Shown in pieces: positions 36,475 through 44,249 of a DNA stretch of 64,000 nt (the stretch's first letter is position 1; each line of letters starts with the position of its first letter). The position numbers were made by a program, and so were the translations under genes. Source of the stretch: an uncultured Algibacter sp. GTDB taxonomy: Bacteria > Bacteroidota > Bacteroidia > Flavobacteriales > Flavobacteriaceae. The DNA lies in assembly GCF_947495925.1 (NCBI RefSeq), contig NZ_CANMAU010000002.1:124001-188000 (forward strand), given 5' to 3'. The notes beneath the pieces were generated by a model. That model was not told the origin of the DNA and ran no database searches. It was given only the letters and a program-made list of their open reading frames with translations.

Positions 36475-36944
36475 AACAAAGACTGTTGTTTATAGGGGCT
36501 TTCATGCTCCAATAACCATTGTTTACGGTACAGTCCTCCAGCGTACCCTGTTAGTGATCCGTCACTTCCAATCACACGGTGGCAAGGAGTTATAATCCAA
36601 AGCGGATTTTTACCATTGGCATTTGCTACGGCTCTAATTGCTTTTACATCTCCTAATTGTTGTGATAATTTAAGATAAGATATTGTTTTGCCAAATGGTA
36701 TACATTCCAATTGTTTCCAGACTTTTTTTTGAAAATCAGTGCCTTGTGGATTTAATTTTAAGTTGAATTCCTTACGAGCCCCTTCAAAATATTCGTTGAG
36801 TTGAATTGCACAATCTTCTAATTCAGTAGGAATAATATCTGTAATTTTTTCTTCAGAATTAAGAACGATAACCGAATTTATGCCATCGTTATCACCAATA
36901 ATTTTAGTACATCCTAAAGGCGAATTAATGATACAGCTTTCCAT
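36471..36944 (-). CDS. ogt: Methylated-DNA-[protein]-cysteine S-methyltransferase
   Basis: A 157-aa suicide repair enzyme that removes the methyl group from O6-methylguanine. The acceptor cysteine is Cys121 in TPCHRVIGSDGSLTGYAGG, and the DNA-binding helix is KAIRAVANANGKNPL. The short N-terminal domain is retained, typical of Ogt-like proteins. It overlaps the upstream transporter-like gene by 1 nt (TAATG) on the same strand. Confidence 0.97.
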   Translation of the reverse strand: MESCIINSPLGCTKIIGDNDGINSVIVLNSEEKITDIIPTELEDCAIQLNEYFEGARKEFNLKLNPQGTDFQKKVWKQLECIPFGKTISYLKLSQQLGDVKAIRAVANANGKNPLWIITPCHRVIGSDGSLTGYAGGLYRKQWLLEHESPYKQQSLF

Positions 36945-38065
36945 TATTGTTTTGGTTTATCGCTTTCTAATATTCCTAGTTTTTTTGCTCGTGCTTCCCA
37001 GCTTTTTCTAGCCAAATGCTGCAAATCTGAGACATTATCGCTCTCGTCCATAATTTCAAGGCCAAGTAGGGTTTCAATAACATCTTCCATGGTAAGTAAG
37101 CCACTTACAGAGCCGTATTCATCAACAACCAAAGCCATATGATTACGCGTTTCTACCAATTTTTCGAATAAAACGGGAATCGGTAAATCTCTATCAACAA
37201 CAATAATATCACGTTTAAGTTCGGAAAGTTTTTTAGAGTTGTTATCTAAAGCCATTTCTTTGAAAATCTCATCTTTTAAAACAAGACCAGTAATATTATC
37301 GGAATCATTTTTATAAACGGGTATTCTTGAGAAACGAAGGTTTAAATTTTGTTTAAAAAAGTTTTCAACCGTCGTTGTTTCATCTTCAGTTTTCATAACT
37401 GTTCTGGGCGTCATCACGTCTTTGGCAAAAACATCTTTAAACGTGAGTAGGTTTTTAATGATTTTACTTTCATTCTCTTGAAATACACCTTCCTCATGAG
37501 CCATATCTGTCATTACATGAAAATCTTCTCTACTTAAAACGCTTCCATGATGGCCTTTACCACCAATTAACTTTGTGGTTAATTGTAATAGCCATAAAAT
37601 ACCAGTCCACTTAAGTGGAAATATTAAAATTTTTAATGCGGTTGTGGTAAAATTTGCTAAACCTTTCCAATAGGTTGCGCCTATTGTTTTTGGAATGATT
37701 TCTGAAGCAACTAAAATAAGTATGGTCATGATTGAGGAGACCACACCTACCATAATTTCTTCTGTAAACTCAACCCCTAAAAAACTTGTAGTTTGCGAAC
37801 CATATAACTCTACATAGGCTACTTTGGCCTGCACACCTACCAAAATTGCACCAACAGTATGGGCAATAGTATTAAGCGTTAATATGGCGATTAACGGACG
37901 GTCTACATCCTTTTTTAAAGCTTCGAGTTCTATCGCATAAGCTTTGTTTTCTTTTTTTTTAACGTTTATAAATGTGGGTGTTACACTTAATAAAACAGCT
38001 TCAAGAATTGAACATAAGAATGAAAAGAAAATGGAAATGATTCCGTAGAATAAAAGTAGTGCCAT
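36944..38065 (-). CDS. CNNM/CBS-domain membrane protein (hemolysin family)
   Basis: A 373-aa protein: DUF21/CNNM transmembrane domain with about four helices (residues 1-150), then a CBS pair with VMTPRTVMKTEDE and VDEYGSVSGLLTMEDVIETLLG. Family members (CorC, YfjD, TlyC) are linked to Mg or other divalent-cation efflux. The C-terminal CorC_HlyC domain seems absent, as the protein ends soon after the second CBS. It overlaps ogt by 1 nt. Confidence 0.92.
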   Translation of the reverse strand: MALLLFYGIISIFFSFLCSILEAVLLSVTPTFINVKKKENKAYAIELEALKKDVDRPLIAILTLNTIAHTVGAILVGVQAKVAYVELYGSQTTSFLGVEFTEEIMVGVVSSIMTILILVASEIIPKTIGATYWKGLANFTTTALKILIFPLKWTGILWLLQLTTKLIGGKGHHGSVLSREDFHVMTDMAHEEGVFQENESKIIKNLLTFKDVFAKDVMTPRTVMKTEDETTTVENFFKQNLNLRFSRIPVYKNDSDNITGLVLKDEIFKEMALDNNSKKLSELKRDIIVVDRDLPIPVLFEKLVETRNHMALVVDEYGSVSGLLTMEDVIETLLGLEIMDESDNVSDLQHLARKSWEARAKKLGILESDKPKQ

Positions 38066-38088
38066 TAATTGTTTTGTTTAGAGCTAAT

Positions 38089-39078
38089 TTACGAAATCAA
38101 TTTCACAACATCTTTAGCAAAATAAGAAGCAATAATATCTGCGCCAGCTCTTTTAAATGCTATGGTTGTTTCCATCATAATTTGATCATGATCTAACCAA
38201 CCTTTTTCAGCAGCCGCTTTAATCATAGCATATTCTCCTGATACTTGATATACAGCCACAGGAACATCTACTTCGTTTTTTATTTCTCTTAGAATATCAA
38301 GATATGAAATACCTGGTTTAACCATAACAATGTCTGCCCCTTCATCAATATCCATTTCGGTTTCTCTAATGGCTTCAAAGCGATTACTAAAATCCATTTG
38401 ATAGGTTTTTTTATCTTTAGGAATATCTGCCAGATCTACTGGAGCAGAATCTAGAGCATCACGAAAAGGGCCGTAAAAGGCCGAAGCATATTTAGCTGAA
38501 TAGCTCATGATACCTGTATTTATGAAACCTTCATCTTCTAAAGCTTCACGAATGGTTAAAATACGCCCATCCATCATATCACTTGGTGCTACAAAATTGG
38601 CCCCTGCCTCAGCATGGGAAATACTCATTTCTGCTAAAAACTCTGCGGTAGGGTCGTTTACTATTTGTCCATTTTCAATAATACCATCATGGCCATAAGC
38701 AGAATATGGGTCTAAAGCCACATCGGTCATGACCAACATATCCGGACACACATTTTTAACCGTTTTAATAGCGCGTTGCATTAAGCCGTCTGGATTTAAA
38801 GCTTCAGCACCTTTGTTATCTTTTAAATTGTCGGGTACTTTCACAAAAAGTAAAACCGATTTTAAACCCAGATTCCAAAGTTCTTTCACCTCGCCTTCAA
38901 GCAGATCTAAACTATATCGAAAGTAATTGGGCATGGATGGAATTTCATCTTTAATTCCTTTGCCTTCAACTACAAAGAGCGGTACTAGAAAATCGTTTGG
39001 GGTAATTATGGTTTCTCGAACTAATGATCGTATGGCTTCATTGGCTCTTAGTCTTCTATTTCTTCGTAATGGGAACAT
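38089..39078 (-). CDS. hemB: Porphobilinogen synthase (delta-aminolevulinic acid dehydratase)
   Basis: A 329-aa enzyme condensing two 5-aminolevulinate molecules into porphobilinogen. Visible are RRNRRLRANEAIRSLVRETIITPNDFLVPLFVVEG at the N-terminus, the metal/Schiff-base region VAPSDMMDGRI, the active-site lysine in YSAKYASAFYGPFRDA, and VKPGISYLDI. Length is normal. First cytosolic heme gene of this minus-strand cluster in pathway order. Confidence 0.98.
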   Translation of the reverse strand: MFPLRRNRRLRANEAIRSLVRETIITPNDFLVPLFVVEGKGIKDEIPSMPNYFRYSLDLLEGEVKELWNLGLKSVLLFVKVPDNLKDNKGAEALNPDGLMQRAIKTVKNVCPDMLVMTDVALDPYSAYGHDGIIENGQIVNDPTAEFLAEMSISHAEAGANFVAPSDMMDGRILTIREALEDEGFINTGIMSYSAKYASAFYGPFRDALDSAPVDLADIPKDKKTYQMDFSNRFEAIRETEMDIDEGADIVMVKPGISYLDILREIKNEVDVPVAVYQVSGEYAMIKAAAEKGWLDHDQIMMETTIAFKRAGADIIASYFAKDVVKLIS

Positions 39079-39086
39079 ATTATTTT

Positions 39087-39473
39087 TTATTTACTCAATC
39101 CTAAGTATTTCCAGTGTTTGTTTTCTTTTTTAAATGCCGATTTTTCATGGATTACATCCACTTTTCCATGCTGGTAAAAATAGGCATTAAATGTCACAGT
39201 TCCATTGGTGTCGTTTTCAAGACCCATGGTAGTATCTATTATTTCTAGTTTAATCCAATTTACGGATTTTGCCCAAGCTACAATAGCTTTTTTTTCTGAT
39301 GTTGGTCGCGTTTTACTGTGATGGCTTTTCATCAAGAAATCACCATTTGCTAAAACAAAAGCAGAGTATCTAGAACGCATAAGTTGTTCTGCAGTGATGG
39401 CATTAGTCAAATCTTTATGAATTTTTTCACAACAATTCACATAGTCTTTTAAGTTACCACAATAACAATTCAT
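39087..39473 (-). CDS. YchJ-family protein with N-terminal SEC-C motif
   Basis: A 128-aa protein. The N-terminal MNCYCGNLKDYVNCC is the short zinc-binding cluster (CxC...CC) of the SEC-C/YchJ type, followed by the alpha/beta YchJ domain (AEQLMRSRYSAFVLANGDFLMKSHHSKTRP, NGTVTFNAYFYQHGKVDVIHEKSAF). Molecular function is unknown. It sits 8 nt ahead of hemB on the transcript and overlaps a neighbour by 1 nt, but need not act in heme synthesis. Confidence 0.93.
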   Translation of the reverse strand: MNCYCGNLKDYVNCCEKIHKDLTNAITAEQLMRSRYSAFVLANGDFLMKSHHSKTRPTSEKKAIVAWAKSVNWIKLEIIDTTMGLENDTNGTVTFNAYFYQHGKVDVIHEKSAFKKENKHWKYLGLSK

Positions 39474-40456
39474 TACTTTTTTAAGTGTAGTTTTTCGTCA
39501 ATAGTATTGGCCTTTGCTACTAATTTTTTAGGAGCTTTAAAGCGGTACCCGATAAATAGTTCGAAATAAGGAATATTGTCTTTAATATATGTTGTGCGAT
39601 CTGCATTATGGTTTAATACTAAATAGCTATAATGGCCGCCCAAATATAGATTATTCTTGTCGTAAACAATAGAGGCTCTAAAATTCAACTCTGTTAAAAT
39701 TGAGGTAAGCGATTCAGTTTCCGTTTTACTATAATTGACACCAATACCCACTGAGCCTCCTGCCGAAATTAAGAAGTTCTTACTTGGCACCCAATTGTAG
39801 GTGTATGAGGGCGCAAAGGCCAAATCGTATGAATGGAAGTCTTCATCTATAGTATCGTCTATAAGGTCATATTTTGTGTAATAATACACTATGGTAGGCA
39901 TGAAGGTTCCGGCGCTAACTAATTGCTTTTCGTCTTGTGATACTATGGCGCGATAAGAGAAATTTTCATTAAAGATATATGACGTGCTGCCACCTATCTT
40001 TAATGATTTTACTTTTGGTAGGTAACTGTCTATACCTAATTCTGGTATTTCAATAAAAAACCCTTTTTGCTCATATAGATTAAAAGTTTGCAACCACTGT
40101 CCGAAAAACCCTTTTAAGCGAAGGTTAAATAATCTAGAATCTTCATTGTCTTTATTCTCAGACAAAAAGCTAGGCGCAAAGGAAAAGGACAATGCAATTG
40201 CACGAAATGCAATGGATGCGCCTAAACGATCCTGTTTGTTCGGTATTAAATTGTAATCAACATCTTGGTTTCTACTTTGTACATTTACAGAGTTAGAAGT
40301 GTTAACAAAAAATAATCGTCCCGTAATTTTATCTGAAAACTGAACTTTGTATTTTATGGAATCTGATGATACCAAAGCGGGTATGCTGTCTTGTGACCAG
40401 GACAGATTCCCTAGAAATGTAATTAGAATTAAAAATATTTTTTTTGTTAAACCCAT
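39473..40456 (-). CDS. DUF4421-like outer-membrane beta-barrel protein
   Basis: A 327-aa protein with a signal peptide (LILITFLGNLSWSQ) and alternating aromatic strands throughout the rest, ending in YFELFIGYRFKAPKK, the pattern of an outer-membrane barrel. The SYRAIVSQDEKQLVSAGTFMP core resembles the DUF4421-type protein encoded at 52804-53778 (SYRAAFVRDEIQTKSAGSFLLG), so the two are paralogues. Its start overlaps hemF by 10 nt. Function unknown. Confidence 0.8.
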   Translation of the reverse strand: MGLTKKIFLILITFLGNLSWSQDSIPALVSSDSIKYKVQFSDKITGRLFFVNTSNSVNVQSRNQDVDYNLIPNKQDRLGASIAFRAIALSFSFAPSFLSENKDNEDSRLFNLRLKGFFGQWLQTFNLYEQKGFFIEIPELGIDSYLPKVKSLKIGGSTSYIFNENFSYRAIVSQDEKQLVSAGTFMPTIVYYYTKYDLIDDTIDEDFHSYDLAFAPSYTYNWVPSKNFLISAGGSVGIGVNYSKTETESLTSILTELNFRASIVYDKNNLYLGGHYSYLVLNHNADRTTYIKDNIPYFELFIGYRFKAPKKLVAKANTIDEKLHLKK

Positions 40457-41349
40457 GATTTTGGGGATGCCAATACTTTAAGGAGTTTCTCTTCTTCACT
40501 TCCTGATTCAGGATGATGGTCATATACCCACTGCACATGAGGTGGTAAACTCATTAGAATACTTTCTATGCGGCCATTGGTTTTTAGTCCGAAAAGCGTG
40601 CCCTTATCATGAACTAAATTAAATTCTACATAACGACCTCTTCTTATTTCTTGCCAGTTACGCTGGGCGTCAGAATAAGGTAAATCTTTTCTTTTTTCGA
40701 CAATAGGCACATAAGCCTCTAAAAAACTATCACCCACTTCTGTGACAAAGTTATACCAGTTTTTCATAGTCATGTTGTTTGATGCCTTGCAATAATCGAA
40801 AAATAAGCCACCAATGCCTCTGCCTTCATTTCTGTGGGCATTATAAAAATATTCATCACAGCGTTTTTTATATGTTGGATAAAAGTCCGGATTATGTTTG
40901 TCGCAAGCTGTTTTACAAATTTGATGAAAATGTGTTGCGTCTTCTTCAAATAAATAATAAGGCGTTAAATCTTGTCCGCCTCCAAACCAGCTATCTATGA
41001 TACTACCATCTTCGTCATACATTTCAAAATAACGCCAGTTAGCATGAACGGTTGGAACCATAGGGTTTTTAGGATGTAATACTAGGCTCAAGCCACAGGC
41101 AAAAAAATCAACATCTCCTACTTTAAAGTAGGCTTGCATAGATTTTGGTAATTCGCCATGAACACCAGAAATATTAACACCACCTTTTTCAAAAACGTTT
41201 CCGTTTTCTATGACACGGGTGCGTCCGCCGCCGCCTTCCGGTCGTTTCCAAATATCTTCTTGAAACTTAGTCTTTCCGTCAAGGTGCTCTAGTTTAGATG
41301 TAATACGATCTTGTAATTCTTGTATGTATTGATAGAATGCGTTTTTCAT
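40447..41349 (-). CDS. hemF: Oxygen-dependent coproporphyrinogen III oxidase
   Basis: A 300-aa enzyme using O2 to convert coproporphyrinogen III to protoporphyrinogen IX. Visible are RPEGGGGRTRVIENGNVFEKGGVN, VHANWRYFEMYDEDG, SWFGGGQDLTPYYLFEEDATHFH, DRNEGRGIGGLFFDY-type segment and YVEFNLVHDKGTLFGL near the C-terminus. Length fits the family. It overlaps the beta-barrel gene by 10 nt, and its start follows a tautomerase-like gene by 3 nt, so it is translated from a shared transcript. Confidence 0.98.
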   Translation of the reverse strand: MKNAFYQYIQELQDRITSKLEHLDGKTKFQEDIWKRPEGGGGRTRVIENGNVFEKGGVNISGVHGELPKSMQAYFKVGDVDFFACGLSLVLHPKNPMVPTVHANWRYFEMYDEDGSIIDSWFGGGQDLTPYYLFEEDATHFHQICKTACDKHNPDFYPTYKKRCDEYFYNAHRNEGRGIGGLFFDYCKASNNMTMKNWYNFVTEVGDSFLEAYVPIVEKRKDLPYSDAQRNWQEIRRGRYVEFNLVHDKGTLFGLKTNGRIESILMSLPPHVQWVYDHHPESGSEEEKLLKVLASPKSWV

Positions 41350-41352
41350 AAT

Positions 41353-41700
41353 TTATACCATTGATTTGTTACAATAAGTAGCTTTTTCGAAATCATTAAT
41401 ATTCATTGCTATAAAATCTACAGAGGGAAACATGCCTTTCAATTTACTAACAATGCTTTTAGAAAGTTTAGCTTTTTGGAGGGTTGTTCTACCTTGCATA
41501 ATATTTGCGAACACATGAATAAAGTCTCCTTGAATACCACCAACTAAATAATGTTCTGAAAAAGGGTTTAAACGTACTTTAATATCGTCTTCATCAAATA
41601 AATTGGAAGCCGTAGCTGTTTGGTGTACCTCAAGTATGATATGTTCTGGCCGTTGCATTTTTAAAATGCTTTCTGAGCAATCAATTACAAAATGTGGCAT
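41353..41700 (-). CDS. 5-carboxymethyl-2-hydroxymuconate isomerase-like tautomerase
   Basis: A 115-aa protein with the catalytic N-terminal proline after Met (MPHFVIDCSESILK), typical of the tautomerase superfamily, and the CHMI-type middle LVGGIQGDFIHVFANIMQGRT. The family isomerises 5-carboxymethyl-2-hydroxymuconate in aromatic-acid breakdown, but neighbours here are heme genes, so the substrate may differ. It lies 3 nt before hemF on the transcript. Confidence 0.8.
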   Translation of the reverse strand: MPHFVIDCSESILKMQRPEHIILEVHQTATASNLFDEDDIKVRLNPFSEHYLVGGIQGDFIHVFANIMQGRTTLQKAKLSKSIVSKLKGMFPSVDFIAMNINDFEKATYCNKSMV

Positions 41701-41704
41701 AGTC

Positions 41705-42250
41705 TTAAGATTCTATTTTATGATATAATTCGTATAATTCCATATTTAATGGGTCTTCCCCGGGAGGCGTAAACTTGTTGTGAAGTGTTGCTATCCAAGT
41801 GAAATTATTTTTTTCTGCAACTTTTAGGCTTCCTATATTGCTTTTGTGAACAATGATTTGAAGGGTTTCTAATCCTATTGATTCAAAAGCATAATCTGAT
41901 AGTGCTTCTATCGATTTTGTCATTAGGCCTTTGCCTTCAACAGTATAATCAATAGCATAGGCAAACTCACCTTGTTTTTTAGCCTTGTCAACTTCTTTGA
42001 TGTAAACTAAACCAACTATGTTATGGCTTTCGTTTTGTTTTATGGTGAATAAAAATTCTTCTTTAGTACTAAATTGTTTCACCTTCTTTTCAACAAAAAT
42101 ATTTGATAAATCTGGTGTTAAATTCTGTTCCAATGTTTTAGGAAAATACCGTTTTAATCGATCTTCATTGGCAACAGCAAAATTGCAAACGCTCCACCCA
42201 TCTTTTGGATGTATAGGTGAAATATAATATGATCCTAAATTAAGCTGCAT
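41705..42250 (-). CDS. GNAT-family N-acetyltransferase (RimJ/RimL-like)
   Basis: A 181-aa acetyltransferase. Typical elements are the N-terminal ISPIHPKDGWSVCNFAVANEDRLKRYFPKTLEQNL, the acetyl-CoA strand NIVGLVYIKEVDK, the GKGLMTKSIEALSDYAF motif (R/Q-x-x-G-x-G/A type P-loop) and the SNIGSLKVAEKNNF stretch with the typical Asn-x-x-S. It resembles ribosomal-protein or small-molecule acetyltransferases. It overlaps the EI24 gene by 11 nt. Confidence 0.9.
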   Translation of the reverse strand: MQLNLGSYYISPIHPKDGWSVCNFAVANEDRLKRYFPKTLEQNLTPDLSNIFVEKKVKQFSTKEEFLFTIKQNESHNIVGLVYIKEVDKAKKQGEFAYAIDYTVEGKGLMTKSIEALSDYAFESIGLETLQIIVHKSNIGSLKVAEKNNFTWIATLHNKFTPPGEDPLNMELYELYHKIES

Positions 42251-42998
42251 TTACAGAATTTGTTTTTAGTTGAAGCGCTTTTACGGTTCTTGTTGAAGCT
42301 GCGGTTACCGATAAAGGTAAAACTAAAATAACGCCAATTATTGGAATTAATAAAAATAGGATAAACACAATACCATTACCAATGGCTAATCCACGATGTT
42401 TACGTACAAACTGAATACTATGTTTGTATTGAAAATGACGTTCTAAAGTGAAATCCATATTACCAAAACCCGCATAATAGGCTTGCACCATAAAAAGTAA
42501 TATGGTCGAAAATATGTTGACTACAGGTATAAATTTTAACAATAGAATTGGAATGGTTAATAGCAGTTCCATTATCAGGTTTCTACCATTAATTTTAACA
42601 CCACGCATCAATTGTTGTATGAAGGTAGTGTCTCTATGCGAATGTGCTGGATTGCCAGTGAAATATGCTTCTATTTTTTCTGAAACCGGACTCATAAATG
42701 GTGCGGACAGCGCCATTATAATGTGCTTAAAAAGGATGAGGCCAATTACGACCACAATTAATCCTCCGATGACATTACTTATGGATGAGAAGGTATCTTT
42801 TCCCCAGTCCCAAATCCAGATTTTTGAAATGAATCCGCCAATATTATCTGATAATCCGTAGGCAGAACCAAAAACAACTATTGCCGTTATGAAACTTATT
42901 AGCATGGGAATAGCGAAATACTTCCAGAGTTTTAGTTTTGATATTAAACTAAATGCACCGAAGTATGCTTTAATTCCTGAAATAATATTTTTAATCAT
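42240..42998 (-). CDS. EI24-domain (CysZ-like) membrane protein
   Basis: A 252-aa protein with about five to six hydrophobic helices: AIPMLISFITAIVVFGSAYG, VIGGLIVVVIGLILFKHIIMAL, ELLLTIPILLLKFIPVVNIF, GIVFILFLLIPIIGVILVLPLS. The SAPFMSPVSEKIEAYFTG loop marks the EI24 (Pfam) family that includes sulfate transporter CysZ. Whether it moves sulfate is unknown. It is the first gene after element B. Confidence 0.88.
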   Translation of the reverse strand: MIKNIISGIKAYFGAFSLISKLKLWKYFAIPMLISFITAIVVFGSAYGLSDNIGGFISKIWIWDWGKDTFSSISNVIGGLIVVVIGLILFKHIIMALSAPFMSPVSEKIEAYFTGNPAHSHRDTTFIQQLMRGVKINGRNLIMELLLTIPILLLKFIPVVNIFSTILLFMVQAYYAGFGNMDFTLERHFQYKHSIQFVRKHRGLAIGNGIVFILFLLIPIIGVILVLPLSVTAASTRTVKALQLKTNSVNAA

Positions 42999-43010
42999 AA
43001 CGTTGGTTAT

Positions 43011-43143
43011 GCGTTAGGGATTGCAGCGGCATCCTTTTTTTATTTTTCTTCAAAAAAGATATAGCGGAAAGCCCGACATACTTTTTTACAACGATATGTT
43101 GGTGTTTAGTGCCTAATGTTACACAAAAAAGTAGGTAACGCCC
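43011..43143 (-). ncRNA. Structured dispersed element, copy B (133 nt)
   Basis: Minus-strand order: GGGCGTTACC; a long hairpin with perfect 9-bp arms (TACTTTTTT/AAAAAAGTA); GTCGGGCTTTCCGCTATATC; an A/T hairpin with arms CTTTTTT/AAAAAAG; then GGATGCCGCTGCAATCCCTAACGC. The GCGTTA/TAACGC ends can close the structure. It starts 8 nt after the hemE stop in the same direction and ends 12 nt before the next start codon (EI24 gene). Confidence 0.6.
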
Positions 43144-43151
43144 AAATTATT

Positions 43152-44177
43152 TTAATTTCCGTACTCTTTTACAGCATCAATAAACGCCTTGGCATTATCT
43201 AGACCTATGTTTGGTAAAATACCGTGACCAAGGTTTACGATGTATTTATCTTTACCAAAATCGTTAATCATTTGGTGTACTTGTTTTTTGATTTCGGTAG
43301 GTGGTGAAAACAGGCGTGTTGGGTCGAAATTTCCTTGAAGCGTAATATTGCCGCCAGTTAAATAACGGGCGTTTTGAGCAGAACACGTCCAATCTACTCC
43401 CAAGGCAGAAGCACCAGACTTTGCCATTTCACCGAGTGCAAACCAGCAGCCTTTTCCAAAAGCAATTACAGGAGTATCATTTTTTAACGCGTTGATGATT
43501 TGCTGAATATATTGCCATGAAAATTCTTGATAATCGACTGGTGAGAGCATGCCTCCCCAAGAATCGAAAACCTGAACCGCATTACAACCTGCTTTTACTT
43601 TTTCTTTAAGATAAGCGATGGTTGTATCGGTGATTTTTTGTAATAATTGATGCGCTGCAACGGGGTTTGTAAAGCAAAATTCTTTGGCTTTATCGAAATT
43701 TTTACTGCCTTGTCCTTGTACGCAATAGCATAAAATTGTCCAAGGAGAACCTGCGAAACCTATTAAAGGAATTTCATCATTTAGTTTTTCTTTGGTTGCT
43801 TTTATGGCTTGATATACATAGTCTAATGCTTGCGTAACATCTGGTACAATAACATTATCAACGTCTTGTTGAGAGCGAACAGGATTTGGTAAATAAGGTC
43901 CAAAATTGGGTTTCATTTGCACCTCAATATTCATGGCTTGGGGAATAACCAAAATGTCACTGAATAAAATAGCAGCATCCATGCCGTAACGACGGATCGG
44001 TTGGACGGTAATCTCACTCGCTAATTCTGGGGTCTGGCAACGTGTAAAGAAATCATACTTCGCCTTAATTTCCATGAATTCTGGTAAGTAACGCCCAGCT
44101 TGACGCATCATCCAAACTGGTGGACGATTTACAGTTTCTCCTTTTAATGCTCTTAAAAATAAATCGTTTTTTATCAT
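43152..44177 (-). CDS. hemE: Uroporphyrinogen decarboxylase
   Basis: A 341-aa enzyme removing four carboxyls from uroporphyrinogen III to give coproporphyrinogen III. Hallmarks are the N-terminal [26 protein letters not shown], the [23 protein letters not shown] loop, the [16 protein letters not shown] segment and HGILPNIG near the C-terminus, with active-site arginine and aspartate residues in place. Normal length. Same strand as hemCD upstream with a 71-nt gap that holds a large inverted repeat. Confidence 0.98.
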   Translation of the reverse strand: MIKNDLFLRALKGETVNRPPVWMMRQAGRYLPEFMEIKAKYDFFTRCQTPELASEITVQPIRRYGMDAAILFSDILVIPQAMNIEVQMKPNFGPYLPNPVRSQQDVDNVIVPDVTQALDYVYQAIKATKEKLNDEIPLIGFAGSPWTILCYCVQGQGSKNFDKAKEFCFTNPVAAHQLLQKITDTTIAYLKEKVKAGCNAVQVFDSWGGMLSPVDYQEFSWQYIQQIINALKNDTPVIAFGKGCWFALGEMAKSGASALGVDWTCSAQNARYLTGGNITLQGNFDPTRLFSPPTEIKKQVHQMINDFGKDKYIVNLGHGILPNIGLDNAKAFIDAVKEYGN

Positions 44178-44249
44178 GGTTATTAGTTGTTAGTTAATGG
44201 TTGTTAGTTATCGGTTCTATTAACCAACAACCAGTAACCAATAACCAAT
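44178..44249. repeat. Imperfect inverted repeat of GGTTATT/AACCAAT words
   Basis: The gap between hemCD and hemE is built from TGGTTATTAGTTGTTAGTT on one side and AACAACCAGTAACCAATAACC on the other, with a loop near 44213-44221, so it folds into a long hairpin of low complexity. It has no T-run. Similar low-complexity palindromes occur in other flavobacterial intergenic regions as far as I recall. Confidence 0.6.

Noticed and set aside
42502-42861. 119-codon plus-strand frame
   Set aside because: Antisense to the EI24 membrane gene; no start context or recognisable domain.
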